DNA from: Streptomyces lydicus
GTDB lineage: Bacteria > Actinomycetota > Actinomycetes > Streptomycetales > Streptomycetaceae
Length of the DNA stretch: 64,000 nucleotides
Assembly (NCBI RefSeq): GCF_004125265.1
Contig: NZ_RDTE01000003.1
Span: 2,046,001-2,110,000 of the forward strand
Direction: 5' to 3'
Shown: positions 7,556 to 15,780 of the stretch, in pieces
How positions within the stretch are numbered: the first letter of the stretch is position 1
Layout of the letters: each line of letters starts with the position of its first letter
The notes under the pieces: generated by a model
Told to the model about the DNA's origin: nothing
Seen by the model: the letters and a program-made list of their open reading frames with translations, nothing else
Databases searched by the model: none
Made by a program: the position numbers and the translations under genes

Positions 7556-8623
7556 ATGAAAGCTTTGGTTCTGGCCGGAGGTGCGGGCACCCGGCTGCGT
7601 CCGATCACCCACACCTCGGCCAAGCAGCTGGTGCCGGTGGCCAACAAGCCGGTCCTCTTCTATGGACTGGAGGCAATCGCCGAGGCCGACATCGTCGAGG
7701 TCGGGATCATCGTCGGCGACACCGCCGACGAGATCCGCGAGGCGGTCGGTGACGGCGCGCAGTTCGGTCTGAAGGTCACCTACATTCCGCAGGAGGCGCC
7801 GCTGGGCCTCGCGCACGCGGTGCTCATCTCCGCGGACTTCCTCGGCGACGACGACTTCGTGATGTATCTGGGGGACAACTTCATCGTCGGCGGGATCAGC
7901 GGTCTGGTGGACGAGTTCCGCGCCGACCGGCCCGCGGCCCAGATCCTGCTCACCCAGGTCTCCCGTCCGTCGGCGTTCGGTGTCGCCGAACTCGACGCGC
8001 AGGGGAACGTCATCGGCCTGGAGGAGAAGCCGAACCGGCCCAAGAGCGATCTCGCCGTGGTCGGTGTATATCTGTTCACACCCGCGATCCATGAGGCGGT
8101 GCGCTCCATCGAGGCGTCCTGGCGTGGCGAGCTGGAGATCACCGATGCCCTCCAGTGGCTGATCGACCACCGGTGGGGCGTGCGTTCCACCACAGTCTGC
8201 GGCTACTGGAAGGACACCGGGAACGCCGCCGACATGCTGGAGGTGAACCGCTCCGTGCTGGAGACCCTCGAACCTTTCGTGCACGGCAAGGTCGACGAGA
8301 GGTCCGAGATGATCGGCCGGGTGGTGATCGAGGAGGGAGCCGAGGTGAGCGGCAGCCGGATCGTGGGACCGGTGGTGATCGGTGAGGGCACGGTGGTGCG
8401 AGATGCCTATATCGGCCCCTACACCTCGGTGGGCGCCAACTGCCGGATCGAGGAGAGCGAAATCGAGTACTCCATCGTTCTGCGGGGTTCGTCGGTCTGC
8501 GGGGTCCGCCGCGTCGAGGCGTCCCTCATCGGCCGCGATGTCGAGGTGACGCCGGCTCCTCGTGTTCCGTCCGCCCACCGGCTCGTGCTCGGTGATCACA
8601 GTAAGGTGCAGATCTCATCGTGA
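7556..8623 (+). CDS. rmlA: Glucose-1-phosphate thymidylyltransferase (long, StrD-type)
   Basis: 355 residues. The nucleotidyltransferase domain opens with LVLAGGAGTRLRP, carries AKQLVPVANKPVL, and has GDNFI and EEKPNRPKSD as in RmlA enzymes. A C-terminal stretch (about 255-350) with repeated isoleucine/valine hexapeptides (VVIEEGA, VVIGEGTVV) is a left-handed beta-helix, marking the long StrD-like class usual in antibiotic clusters. It makes dTDP-glucose from dTTP and glucose 1-phosphate. ATG at 7556 follows GGGAGAG. Its stop overlaps the start of the dehydratase gene (GTGA), so the pair is translationally coupled. Confidence 0.93.
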   Translation: MKALVLAGGAGTRLRPITHTSAKQLVPVANKPVLFYGLEAIAEADIVEVGIIVGDTADEIREAVGDGAQFGLKVTYIPQEAPLGLAHAVLISADFLGDDDFVMYLGDNFIVGGISGLVDEFRADRPAAQILLTQVSRPSAFGVAELDAQGNVIGLEEKPNRPKSDLAVVGVYLFTPAIHEAVRSIEASWRGELEITDALQWLIDHRWGVRSTTVCGYWKDTGNAADMLEVNRSVLETLEPFVHGKVDERSEMIGRVVIEEGAEVSGSRIVGPVVIGEGTVVRDAYIGPYTSVGANCRIEESEIEYSIVLRGSSVCGVRRVEASLIGRDVEVTPAPRVPSAHRLVLGDHSKVQISS

Positions 8624-9621
8624 GTACCAGGATTCTCGTGACCGGCGGTGCCGGTTTCATCGGCTCCCACTACGTGCGCACGCTGCTCGGTCCCGGAGGG
8701 CCGGGCGACGTCTCGATCACCGTGCTCGATCTGCTCACGTACGCCGGCAACCCGGCCAACCTCGATGAGGTGCGCGATCACCCGGAGTTCGCTTTCGTGC
8801 ACGGCGATGTGTGTGACGGCGAACTGGTCGGCAAGCTGATGGCCGAGCACGACCAGGTGGTCCATTTCGCCGCCGAGTCGCATGTCGACCGTTCGATCGA
8901 CGGCGGCGGCGGGGAGTTCGTACGGACCAATGTCCTCGGCACCCACACGCTGGTCGAGGCGGCGCATCTCGCCGGAGTCCGGACCTTCGTGCAGGTGTCC
9001 ACCGACGAGGTCTACGGGTCGATCGAGACCGGGTCCTGGCCGGAGACGCACCCCCTGGCACCCAACTCGCCGTACTCCGCCGCCAAGGCCGCCGGCGATC
9101 TGCTCGTGCTGTCCTATCACCGTACGCACGGTCTGGATGTGCGCGTCACCCGCTGTTCCAACAACTACGGGCACCGCCAATTCCCCGAGAAGCTCATCCC
9201 CTTGTTCGTGACCCGGCTGCTCGACGGCGAGAAGGTCCCGTTGTACGGCGACGGCGGCAATGTCCGCGACTGGCTGCACATCGACGACCACGTGCAGGGC
9301 ATCGAACTGGTCCGCACCAAGGCCCGGGCCGGCGAGGTCTACAACATCGGCGGTGGCACCGAGCTGTCCAACAAGGAACTCACCGCACTGCTGCTGGATG
9401 CCTGCGGAGGCGACTGGCGGACCAGCGTCGAGTACGTCGAGGACCGCAACGGCCACGACCGCCGTTACTCGGTGAACTGCGCGAAGATCCGTGAGGAGTT
9501 GGGGTACGCACCGCGCAAGGACTTCCGCGAGGGGCTCGCCGAGACCGTCCAGTGGTACCGGGACAACCGCGCCTGGTGGGAGCCGCTGGAGCGGCGCGCC
9601 TCGGCACACCGCTCGGCCTAG
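8620..9621 (+). CDS. rmlB: dTDP-glucose 4,6-dehydratase
   Basis: 333 residues, full length for RmlB. The Rossmann NAD motif GGAGFIGSHYV is at the N-terminus, the active-site STDEVYG follows, and the SDR pair is Tyr152/Lys156 in SPYSAAKA. RDWLHIDDH and CSNNYG are family signatures. It converts dTDP-glucose to dTDP-4-keto-6-deoxyglucose. GTG at 8620 overlaps the stop of the upstream synthase. No epimerase, reductase, aminotransferase or deoxygenation gene follows in the window, so further sugar steps, if any, must be encoded elsewhere. A strong terminator lies 24 bp past the stop. Confidence 0.95.
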   Translation: MSTRILVTGGAGFIGSHYVRTLLGPGGPGDVSITVLDLLTYAGNPANLDEVRDHPEFAFVHGDVCDGELVGKLMAEHDQVVHFAAESHVDRSIDGGGGEFVRTNVLGTHTLVEAAHLAGVRTFVQVSTDEVYGSIETGSWPETHPLAPNSPYSAAKAAGDLLVLSYHRTHGLDVRVTRCSNNYGHRQFPEKLIPLFVTRLLDGEKVPLYGDGGNVRDWLHIDDHVQGIELVRTKARAGEVYNIGGGTELSNKELTALLLDACGGDWRTSVEYVEDRNGHDRRYSVNCAKIREELGYAPRKDFREGLAETVQWYRDNRAWWEPLERRASAHRSA

Positions 9622-9644
9622 CGGCCGGTGAGGGACGGACGACA

Positions 9645-9673
9645 GCAGCCCCGGCCGGATCGGCCGGGGCTGC
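9645..9673 (+). terminator. Intrinsic-type hairpin terminator after rmlB
   Basis: GCAGCCCCGGCCG (9645-9657) pairs perfectly with CGGCCGGGGCTGC (9661-9673) across a 3-nt loop. It closes the GT-rmlA-rmlB operon. Confidence 0.8.
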
Positions 9674-9767
9674 CGCGTCGGTGAGGGCCGGGTGCGGGTC
9701 GCCCGTCGGGCACGCCGTCGGACACGTCGCAGGAAACGTATAGGACGGCGTCCCACCATGATGCGGT

Positions 9768-10021
9768 CCGCAGTTCCGCACGCTCCTGTGAGGTGTCATC
9801 GTGGCCAATCCCTTCGAGAACGACGAGGCGTCCTACTACGTGCTCGTCAACGACGAGGGCCAGTACTCGCTGTGGCCGGCCTTCGCCGAGATCCCGGCCG
9901 GCTGGCACACCGTGCACGGTCAGGACACCCGTGCCGCCTGCCTCGCCCACGTCGAGGAGAACTGGACCGACATGCGCCCCCTCAGCCTCGTCCGCGCCAT
10001 GGAGAGCGACGCGGCCTGAGC
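9768..10021 (+). repeat. 254-bp perfect direct repeat containing MbtH gene, copy 1
   Basis: Base-for-base identical to 15748-16001 (offset 5,980), covering the ribosome site, the whole MbtH gene and its stop codon. Flanks diverge at once on the right and within about 30 bp on the left, where weak similarity persists. Confidence 0.95.
9801..10019 (+). CDS. MbtH-like NRPS chaperone, copy 1
   Basis: 72 residues with the MbtH signatures NDEGQYSLWP, IPAGW and a conserved WTDMRP tail. MbtH proteins bind adenylation domains and are needed for folding or activity of many NRPSs, so the three NRPS proteins here are the expected partners. GTG at 9801 is preceded by GAGGTG at good spacing. Its coding sequence is identical to the gene at 15781-15999, including silent positions. 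A strong terminator follows at 10033-10074, so it is probably transcribed alone. Confidence 0.95.
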   Translation: MANPFENDEASYYVLVNDEGQYSLWPAFAEIPAGWHTVHGQDTRAACLAHVEENWTDMRPLSLVRAMESDAA

Positions 10022-10032
10022 CAGGGGCAGGT

Positions 10033-10074
10033 GCCGAAGGGGCCGTACGGCGAGGGCCGTACGGCCCCTTCGGC
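10033..10074 (+). terminator. Strong hairpin terminator after MbtH copy 1
   Basis: Arms GCCGAAGGGGCCGTACGG (10033-10050) and CCGTACGGCCCCTTCGGC (10057-10074) are perfectly complementary over 18 bp with a 6-nt loop. This separates MbtH from the SARP gene. Confidence 0.88.
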
Positions 10075-10238
10075 ATGTCCGGGATCTCGGGACCCTGGGT
10101 CGGTCCCGGTCGCCGGGTTACGGGGCGCAGCTCGCAGGGACCTGCCAGCGCAGTCTCCTGACACGGAGAAAACACCCACACGGGCCCCTCTGATCCCAGA
10201 CTGGTGCGCCGGAAGCAGCAGCCAATTCGGGGGATGCC

Positions 10239-12023
10239 ATGGAGTTCCGGATTCTCGGTCCGGTGCAGGTCTGCAGGGACGGCGAGCACGTCACACTGTC
10301 AGGCACCAAGATCAAAACTGTGCTCGCAGCGTTGCTGCTGGCCAGGGGGCGGGTGGTGTCGGACGCGCGGCTGAGCCATCTGCTGTGGGGGTGGCATCCA
10401 CCGGTCACCGTGAGCGCGCAGATCTACACGTACATCTCGCGGTTGCGGATGCAGCTCGGCGACGGGGTGCGGATCGTCCGGCAACTGCCCGGCTACGCCT
10501 TGGAGGCCGGGAACGCCCGGCTGGACTTCCTGGAGTTCGAGCGGCTGGCCCGGCTCGGTGGCGAGGCCCAGGAGGCGGGGGACCTGGAGCGGGCGGACGC
10601 GCACTTGCGCGGCGCGCTCGAACTGTGGCGCGGAGCGGCCCTGTCCGATGTCACCGAGGTCCTGGCGAACGCCGAACTGCCCAGGCTGGAGGAGGCCCGG
10701 GCCGCGGTGACCGAGCAGCGGATCGAAGGGGATCTGGCGCTGGGCCGCCATCTGCGGGTGGTGCCCGAACTGACGTCGCTGGTGGCCGAGTTCCCGGTGC
10801 GGGAGCGGATGCGGGCGCAGCTGATGAAGGCGCTGTATCTGAGCGGGCGGCAGGCCGACGCGCTGAACGCATTCCACGAGGGGCGGCGGGTGCTCGCCGA
10901 GGAGCTGGGCGTGACGCCGGGCACGGAGCTGGCCGAGGTGTATCAGGCGGTGCTGGCGGGGGAGCCCGTCGTGAAGGCGGAGGCGCCGACGGCGGTGATC
11001 CGGACGGTGACACCGGCGATGCTGCCCCCGGATGTGCCCGACTTCACCGGCCGCGAGGCCGAGTTGGCGCAGTTGCGCAGGCTGCTGCCGCCGAGCGAGC
11101 AGCGCACGTGGCACGCCCGCCGGTTCCTGCTGTCGGGGATGCCGGGCAGCGGGAAAACGGCGCTGGCGGTGCGGGCGGCCAATGAGTGTCTGGACGCCTT
11201 CCCCGACGGGCAGTTGTACGTGAATCTGCGGCACGCGGACGGCTCGCCGCGTGATCCCCGGGATGTCCTGGTGGGCCTGTTGCGGGCGCTCGGGGAGCCG
11301 GTGGATGCCACCGAGCCGGATCTGGACGAGCTGATCCGGTTGTACCGGACCCGCACAGCCCGCCGGCGCCTGCTGATCCTGCTGGACAACGCGGTCAGCG
11401 AGCTGCAGTTGTCCGGGCTGTTGCCCGGGGCACCGGAGCCCGCGGTGCTGATCACCAGTCAGACGGCGCTGGGGCCGATCGGCGGGCTGCACACCATGGT
11501 GCTGCCCGCCCTGAGTGAGGCGGAGAGTCTGCGGATGCTGTCGTCGGCGGTGGACCCGATGCGGATCGAGGCCGAGCCGGAGGCGGCGCGGGAGATCGCC
11601 CGGCACTGCGCCGGACTTCCGCTCGCGGTGCGTGTCGCCGCGACCCGGCTGGCCGCGCGGCCGCGGTGCTCGCTGCAGCGGATCGCGGAGCGGCTCGCCG
11701 ATCCGTACAGCCGGCTTCAGGAGCTGCAGGTACGCGGGCTGTCGGTGTCGCACCGCCTGGAGATGTCGTTGCGCCGGCTGGGACGTGCGGATCACGAGCT
11801 GCTGCTGCGCCTTTCGGAGCTCGGGCACGAGGTGTTCTCCGTCCACGCGGCCGCCCGCTGCCTGGGTCTGGCGGCCGCCGAGGTGGAGGAGGGGCTGGAG
11901 TCCCTGGTCGACGAAGGGCTGTTGTCGTTCTCGGACGAGTCGGGCCGGGCGACGTACCGGCTCAACAGCCTGCTACGGCTGTTCGCCCGGACCAGTCGTC
12001 CCCGGCAGGAGCCGGCGGCCTGA
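10239..12023 (+). CDS. SARP-family activator with NB-ARC domain (AfsR-like, no TPR)
   Basis: 594 residues. Residues 1-95 are an OmpR-type winged helix (FRILGPVQV start, then SAQIYTYISRLRMQLG), and about 100-245 a bacterial transcriptional activation domain, the SARP pair. An NB-ARC ATPase follows: Walker A GMPGSGKT at about 300-307, Walker B LLILLDN at about 378, GLPLA at about 460, then a short helical domain. The TPR region of AfsR (about 990 residues) is absent. SARPs bind direct repeats upstream of antibiotic promoters; this is the likely pathway-specific activator, possibly gated by ATP. ATG at 10239 follows GGGGGA. It converges on the oxygenase gene to its right. Confidence 0.9.
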   Translation: MEFRILGPVQVCRDGEHVTLSGTKIKTVLAALLLARGRVVSDARLSHLLWGWHPPVTVSAQIYTYISRLRMQLGDGVRIVRQLPGYALEAGNARLDFLEFERLARLGGEAQEAGDLERADAHLRGALELWRGAALSDVTEVLANAELPRLEEARAAVTEQRIEGDLALGRHLRVVPELTSLVAEFPVRERMRAQLMKALYLSGRQADALNAFHEGRRVLAEELGVTPGTELAEVYQAVLAGEPVVKAEAPTAVIRTVTPAMLPPDVPDFTGREAELAQLRRLLPPSEQRTWHARRFLLSGMPGSGKTALAVRAANECLDAFPDGQLYVNLRHADGSPRDPRDVLVGLLRALGEPVDATEPDLDELIRLYRTRTARRRLLILLDNAVSELQLSGLLPGAPEPAVLITSQTALGPIGGLHTMVLPALSEAESLRMLSSAVDPMRIEAEPEAAREIARHCAGLPLAVRVAATRLAARPRCSLQRIAERLADPYSRLQELQVRGLSVSHRLEMSLRRLGRADHELLLRLSELGHEVFSVHAAARCLGLAAAEVEEGLESLVDEGLLSFSDESGRATYRLNSLLRLFARTSRPRQEPAA

Positions 12024-12229
12024 GCGGGACGGGCTGCGCCGTGAGCGCGGAGGCGCCGGCGGCGGGTTGAAGTCGAGTCCTGTGCGGGGGTGGACCACGC
12101 GGGGCCGGCCGTGGGCGGGGGCCGGGCGGCGTGGGAAGGGTCGCAATGTGGACGGCGTCCGTCTCGCGCAGACCTCGGTACGAGGCCTCGTGCATGAACG
12201 GGCTCCCTGGGGTTCTGACGCGGCGGGCT

Positions 12230-13159
12230 TCAGTGAGCCATCCCGACACGGACGCGGCGCGTCCCGGTGAAGGGCCGGCGGCCGTGGGCGAGAGCCACGT
12301 TGTCGAGGAGCAGCAGATCGCCTCGACCCCAGGGAATGTCCACGGTGGCGCGGGCCGCCGACTCGCAGATCTGGGTGACTTCCTCCGTGAGGATCGCCGA
12401 GCCGTCGGCGAGTGTGACGTTCCAGGGCCTTTGGTCCGCGGACAGGCTCCGGGACAGGACGTCGCCAGGGCCGCGGCCCGCCGGGTGCCAGCGGTGGACC
12501 TGGTTGAACCAGACGTCGGCACCGGTGACCGGGTGGGTGACGACGGCGGGCCGGACGCGGGAGATGTGAATGCCTCCGTCGGCCGTCCAGCGCCACTCGG
12601 TGCCGGTTCCGTCGAGGAAGACCTCGACATCGTCTCGGCGGGTGGTGACGAACGCGCGCTGCCAGCTGACGCCAAAGCCCACGCCGTCGTGCAGATAGCG
12701 GACGTAGCGGACGCCGGGGGCGAACCGTTCGCGCAGTTCGAGGGTGAGGGAGGCGAGCCAGATCGCACCGTCGACCACCATGGTGGGGCCGCCGGTGGCG
12801 GGGGCGGTGTGGCAGTACAGGGCGATGCGGCCGGGCCAGGCGTGCGTACTGCTCATCTCGTTGTAGGGGCGAACCGCCATGTGGGGCTGTTCGCGGCCGA
12901 CCGACCAGACGTCGTCGATGTAGCGTTCGCGGGCGGGGCGCAGCGCCCCGCCGATGCGGTGGGGCAGGACCCGGTCGAGTACGTCGTCGAGTGTGTCCGC
13001 GGGAATGTCGAAGCCGCGGAAGGCGATGGCTTTCTCCTCGGTGAGCAGTCGGCTCATCTCCGCCGGGGTCATGGCGCCCAGGCGCTCGATCAGCTCCTCC
13101 GGGCCGCCTACGCCCTCCGGTTCGATGTCCAGAGGCGTCCAGGACTCCTGGCTCGCCAC
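12230..13159 (-). CDS. TauD/clavaminate-synthase-like oxygenase with substituted iron ligand
   Basis: 309 residues with the overall plan of Fe(II)/2-oxoglutarate amino-acid beta-hydroxylases of NRPS clusters (AsnO, SyrP, KtzO type), and clearly related to the protein at 27955-28899. The distal His292 (AHGRRPF) and 2-oxoglutarate-binding Arg301/302 region (GTRR) are present. The proximal HxE motif reads Tyr99-Asn-Glu101 (PYNEMSS), whereas the paralogue has HNEL at the same place. Loss of this His would normally remove an iron ligand; His106 is nearby but out of register. It may be inactive, have altered chemistry or act as a partner. GTG at 13159 follows GAGG. It is divergent from the flavin reductase gene. 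Confidence 0.85.
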   Translation of the reverse strand: MASQESWTPLDIEPEGVGGPEELIERLGAMTPAEMSRLLTEEKAIAFRGFDIPADTLDDVLDRVLPHRIGGALRPARERYIDDVWSVGREQPHMAVRPYNEMSSTHAWPGRIALYCHTAPATGGPTMVVDGAIWLASLTLELRERFAPGVRYVRYLHDGVGFGVSWQRAFVTTRRDDVEVFLDGTGTEWRWTADGGIHISRVRPAVVTHPVTGADVWFNQVHRWHPAGRGPGDVLSRSLSADQRPWNVTLADGSAILTEEVTQICESAARATVDIPWGRGDLLLLDNVALAHGRRPFTGTRRVRVGMAH

Positions 13160-13402
13160 TCCGGCCTCTTTTCCGGGGATCTCGACGGATGGCCGGCGGG
13201 AACGGTCTCCCGGGGGCCTGCGGCACGTCGCCCATCGAAGGACATGGCCCTACGGAGTTCCTATGGCGCCGGCCGCCTGCCGGTCGTTGCGGGGTGGATC
13301 ACCTCGGGTATCGGCCGGGTGCCGGGTGTAGCTGTCGTGTAGGGGGCGCGAGGAGCGTGCGTCATCGACGTGACCGTCCGCTCTCTTCCCTGTGAGGTAT
13401 GC

Positions 13403-13930
13403 GTGAACTCGACCGCCACCGCGCTCCGCTTCGACCGGAGCCGTTTCCGGGATGTGCTCGGCCGGTTCTGTACGGGGGTGACGATCATCGCCGGCGTCCA
13501 TGAGGGACAACCGATGGGGTTCGCCTGCCAGTCCTTCGCCTCGCTCTCGCTGGAGCCGCCGCTGGTGTCGGTCGCGGTGGCGCAGAGCTCGGTGAGCGGG
13601 CGGCGGATCGAAGAGTCGGGGTCGTTCTGTGCGACGGTGCTGCGCGCCGACCAGGCGGAGCTGTGCCGCAGGTTCGGCCGCAGTGGTGCGGACAAGTTCG
13701 CGGGGGTGGCCTGGGACCCGGCCGAGGTGACCGGGTCGCCGCGGGTCGGTGGTGGTCTGGCATGGGTGGATTGCCGGATCGAGAGTGTGGTGCCGGCCGG
13801 CGACCATCGGATCGTGATCGGCCGGGTGATGGATCTGAGCGCGCCCGAGGAGGGCGGGGACGGTGCACCGCTGCTGTTCTATCGGGGTGCGTTTCTCGGT
13901 GCGACTCGGCAAGCCGTCGCCAAGAGGTAG
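13403..13930 (+). CDS. Flavin reductase (HpaC/PheA2-like FMN-binding split barrel)
   Basis: 175 residues of the flavin-reductase-like family: FRDVLGRFCTGVTIIAG near the N-terminus, GFACQSFASLSLEPPLVSVAV as the flavin-binding segment, FCATVLRADQAELCRRF, and DHRIVIGRVMDL. Such enzymes reduce FMN or FAD with NAD(P)H and hand it to a two-component monooxygenase. The luciferase-like monooxygenase at 28913-29953 is the only obvious client in the window. GTG at 13403 follows GAGG at 5 nt; an upstream ATG at 13370 lacks a ribosome site. The stop is one base from the stop of the convergent regulator gene, so antisense read-through is possible. Confidence 0.85.
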   Translation: MNSTATALRFDRSRFRDVLGRFCTGVTIIAGVHEGQPMGFACQSFASLSLEPPLVSVAVAQSSVSGRRIEESGSFCATVLRADQAELCRRFGRSGADKFAGVAWDPAEVTGSPRVGGGLAWVDCRIESVVPAGDHRIVIGRVMDLSAPEEGGDGAPLLFYRGAFLGATRQAVAKR

Positions 13931-13931
13931 T

Positions 13932-15023
13932 TCACAGGCCGACCAGTCGGCATTCGTCGCCGGCCGATGCGGTGGGCGACGGGCCGAGCAGCCCGGTCTC
14001 CGAGGGTGTGCCCACCTGGGGGACCTCGTCGAGCCAGCCGAGGCGGGCCGCGTGCAGGCCGGCCTGGAAGCGGCTCTTGGCCCCGAGCCGTCCCATCAGG
14101 TCGGCGGTGATGCGTCGTCCGGTACGCACCGACACACCGAGTTTGCGCGCCACGCCCTCGTCGGTGAAGCCCTCCCCCAGCAGGCGCAGGACCGCCTTCC
14201 CCTGGCTGGTGAGGCCATGGTCGTCGGTGCAGGTGCGCTGGCGGCGGGCGCTGGTGACGGGAGCGGCGCGGTCCCACACCAGACGGAAGAGTTCGATCAG
14301 GGCGACGATCACGCCCTTGCCGCGAAAGAGCAGTGCGCCGTCACCGCTGTTGTCCGGGTCCATGGGCAGGATGGCCGACTCCCCATCGAAGATGATCATG
14401 CGGGTGGGCAGCCAGGCCACGGTCCGGACCTGGTTGCCCAACTCCATCAGCCAGCGGGCGTGTTCGACGGTGGCGGGGTCGTTGTAGATGCTGTCGAGAT
14501 AGATGGTCCGCATCGTCACCCCGCGGTCCCGGAGGGACTCGGTGAGCGGGCGGCTGGCTTCCCTGTTGTCCGAGGTCTGGTGTCCGCCGGGGGCGAAGGC
14601 GACCAGGCTGCGTTCGCAGCCGAGGGTGAGTTCGCCGATGCGATCACGGATCCGGTCCAGGCCCTCCAGCTGCTCGACCTCGTTGTGCCGCAACCGGCGG
14701 CGCGTGACGGCGAACTCCTCGGACAGGCGGGCGACTTCCACCCGGGTCGCGGCCATCTCGCGCTGCCGGGCCACCAGTGCGGACTCCTGTCGGGCGAGCA
14801 GCGCGTGGAGGGCGACGTCCGGGCTGACCGCGTGCACCCGCCCGGGGGTCTCCCAGGAGGGGCGGATCAGGCCAAGCCGCACGCATTCGTCCAATGCGCT
14901 GCGTACGATCTCTATCGGGCGCCCGACCAACCCGGCCAGCTCCTCGACCGAGCCACATGAATTAAGCAACGAAGCACGATATATCTCAGTAGCTTCCACA
15001 CTCAGCCCGATGGGCTCGAGCAT
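13932..15023 (-). CDS. TrmB-like/LuxR-type transcriptional regulator
   Basis: 363 residues. A TrmB-like winged helix occupies about 10-75 (VEELAGLVGRPIEIVRSALDE), a helical, probably coiled-coil stretch about 80-130, a middle ligand- or phospholipase-D-like domain about 135-280, and a LuxR-type HTH about 285-340 (LTSQGKAVLRLLGEGFTDEG, then a variant recognition helix). There is no receiver domain, so it is not a classical response regulator. This architecture is common in Streptomyces clusters as a second-tier regulator. Codons 14-25 contain a run of rare A/T-rich codons (ATA TAT, TTG CTT AAT TCA) that may slow early translation. Ligand and targets are unknown. Confidence 0.82.
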   Translation of the reverse strand: MLEPIGLSVEATEIYRASLLNSCGSVEELAGLVGRPIEIVRSALDECVRLGLIRPSWETPGRVHAVSPDVALHALLARQESALVARQREMAATRVEVARLSEEFAVTRRRLRHNEVEQLEGLDRIRDRIGELTLGCERSLVAFAPGGHQTSDNREASRPLTESLRDRGVTMRTIYLDSIYNDPATVEHARWLMELGNQVRTVAWLPTRMIIFDGESAILPMDPDNSGDGALLFRGKGVIVALIELFRLVWDRAAPVTSARRQRTCTDDHGLTSQGKAVLRLLGEGFTDEGVARKLGVSVRTGRRITADLMGRLGAKSRFQAGLHAARLGWLDEVPQVGTPSETGLLGPSPTASAGDECRLVGL

Positions 15024-15115
15024 GCCCCCACCCCCGTCTCAGGAAACCCCCGAAGTCCGTCAAGACGGCGGCAGAGTAACACGGGAAACACGACGAAAAT
15101 TACCCCGTAACGAAT

Positions 15116-15156
15116 GAAGATCACCCCGTTCCGGAACGCCGGTCGGGGTGATCTTC
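15116..15156 (-). terminator. Hairpin terminator after the small secreted peptide gene
   Basis: GAAGATCACCCCG (15116-15128) pairs perfectly with CGGGGTGATCTTC (15144-15156); the loop is 15 nt. It lies between the peptide gene stop and the start of the regulator gene on the same strand. Confidence 0.8.
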
Positions 15157-15177
15157 TCCGTCAGGTACCCGCGAGGG

Positions 15178-15372
15178 TCATTCGGAGACGTCCACGGAAG
15201 GGCCCTGCCAGCCGGGGTCGCCGGTCACGTCGTCGGCAGTCGCGGCGGTGTCCGTGCCCGGTGCCTGCCGCCCCGGCTCCCCGGCCGACGCGGTGCCCGC
15301 GGTCATCGGCACGAGGACCAGCGCGGCCACGGCGGCAGCGACGGCGGAGACCATTCGGAATGCGGACTTCAT
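15178..15372 (-). CDS. Small secreted peptide of unknown function
   Basis: 64 residues. Residues 1-30 look like a Sec signal peptide: Lys2 and Arg6, a long Ala/Val/Leu core, and a TASA cleavage site. The mature part would be only about 34 residues, acidic, Gly/Pro/Asp-rich, without cysteines and ending near SVDVSE. GGGAG lies 7 nt upstream of ATG at 15372. It has its own terminator, so it is a single-gene unit inside the block bounded by the MbtH copies. It is not similar to a lanthipeptide or lasso precursor I can recognise, and no modification enzyme is adjacent. It could be an ordinary small exported protein. Confidence 0.62.
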   Translation of the reverse strand: MKSAFRMVSAVAAAVAALVLVPMTAGTASAGEPGRQAPGTDTAATADDVTGDPGWQGPSVDVSE

Positions 15373-15780
15373 TTATGAACTCCCAAGTCGAGCGTGGATC
15401 GTCAAACAATTCCAGTTCCTGCGTGCGGTGCGTTCACCTCTGTCGAGCGGCGCGTCGCGTTTGCACAAGATGATTCTCGCTGCGCGCATCGCACTTCACC
15501 AAGCAAAAGGTCTGACAGGCTGCTGCGCTGGCAGGCAACTGACAGGGTCGCACACCGGAGAATGACCGCGCTCACCGCCGCTGCCAGCGAAAACAGGAAA
15601 GGGATCCCTTGCCTCCATTCCACCGGTCGGAATGGAATGCCGAATTCCGAGTATCGCTCCGTCGGGTGTGGCAGGTTTCGGCCACGGCAGCCAGCAAGAC
15701 CGTTTGCCATAGGAATGCTGTAGGCCGGCGTCCGAGGGTCGGACCGACCGCAGTTCCGCACGCTCCTGTGAGGTGTCATC
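15373..15780. other. Divergent promoter region between small peptide gene and MbtH copy 2
   Basis: About 400 bp with no gene I trust. Base composition is more A/T-rich than the surroundings, as expected for promoters serving both directions. The last 33 bases belong to the perfect MbtH repeat, and weaker similarity to the MbtH copy 1 upstream region extends some 30 bp further left. Confidence 0.5.

Noticed and set aside
15178..15372. The small secreted peptide as a RiPP precursor.
   Set aside because: It has a conventional Sec signal peptide and no cysteines or core-like repeats, and no lanthipeptide, lasso or radical-SAM enzyme is nearby.
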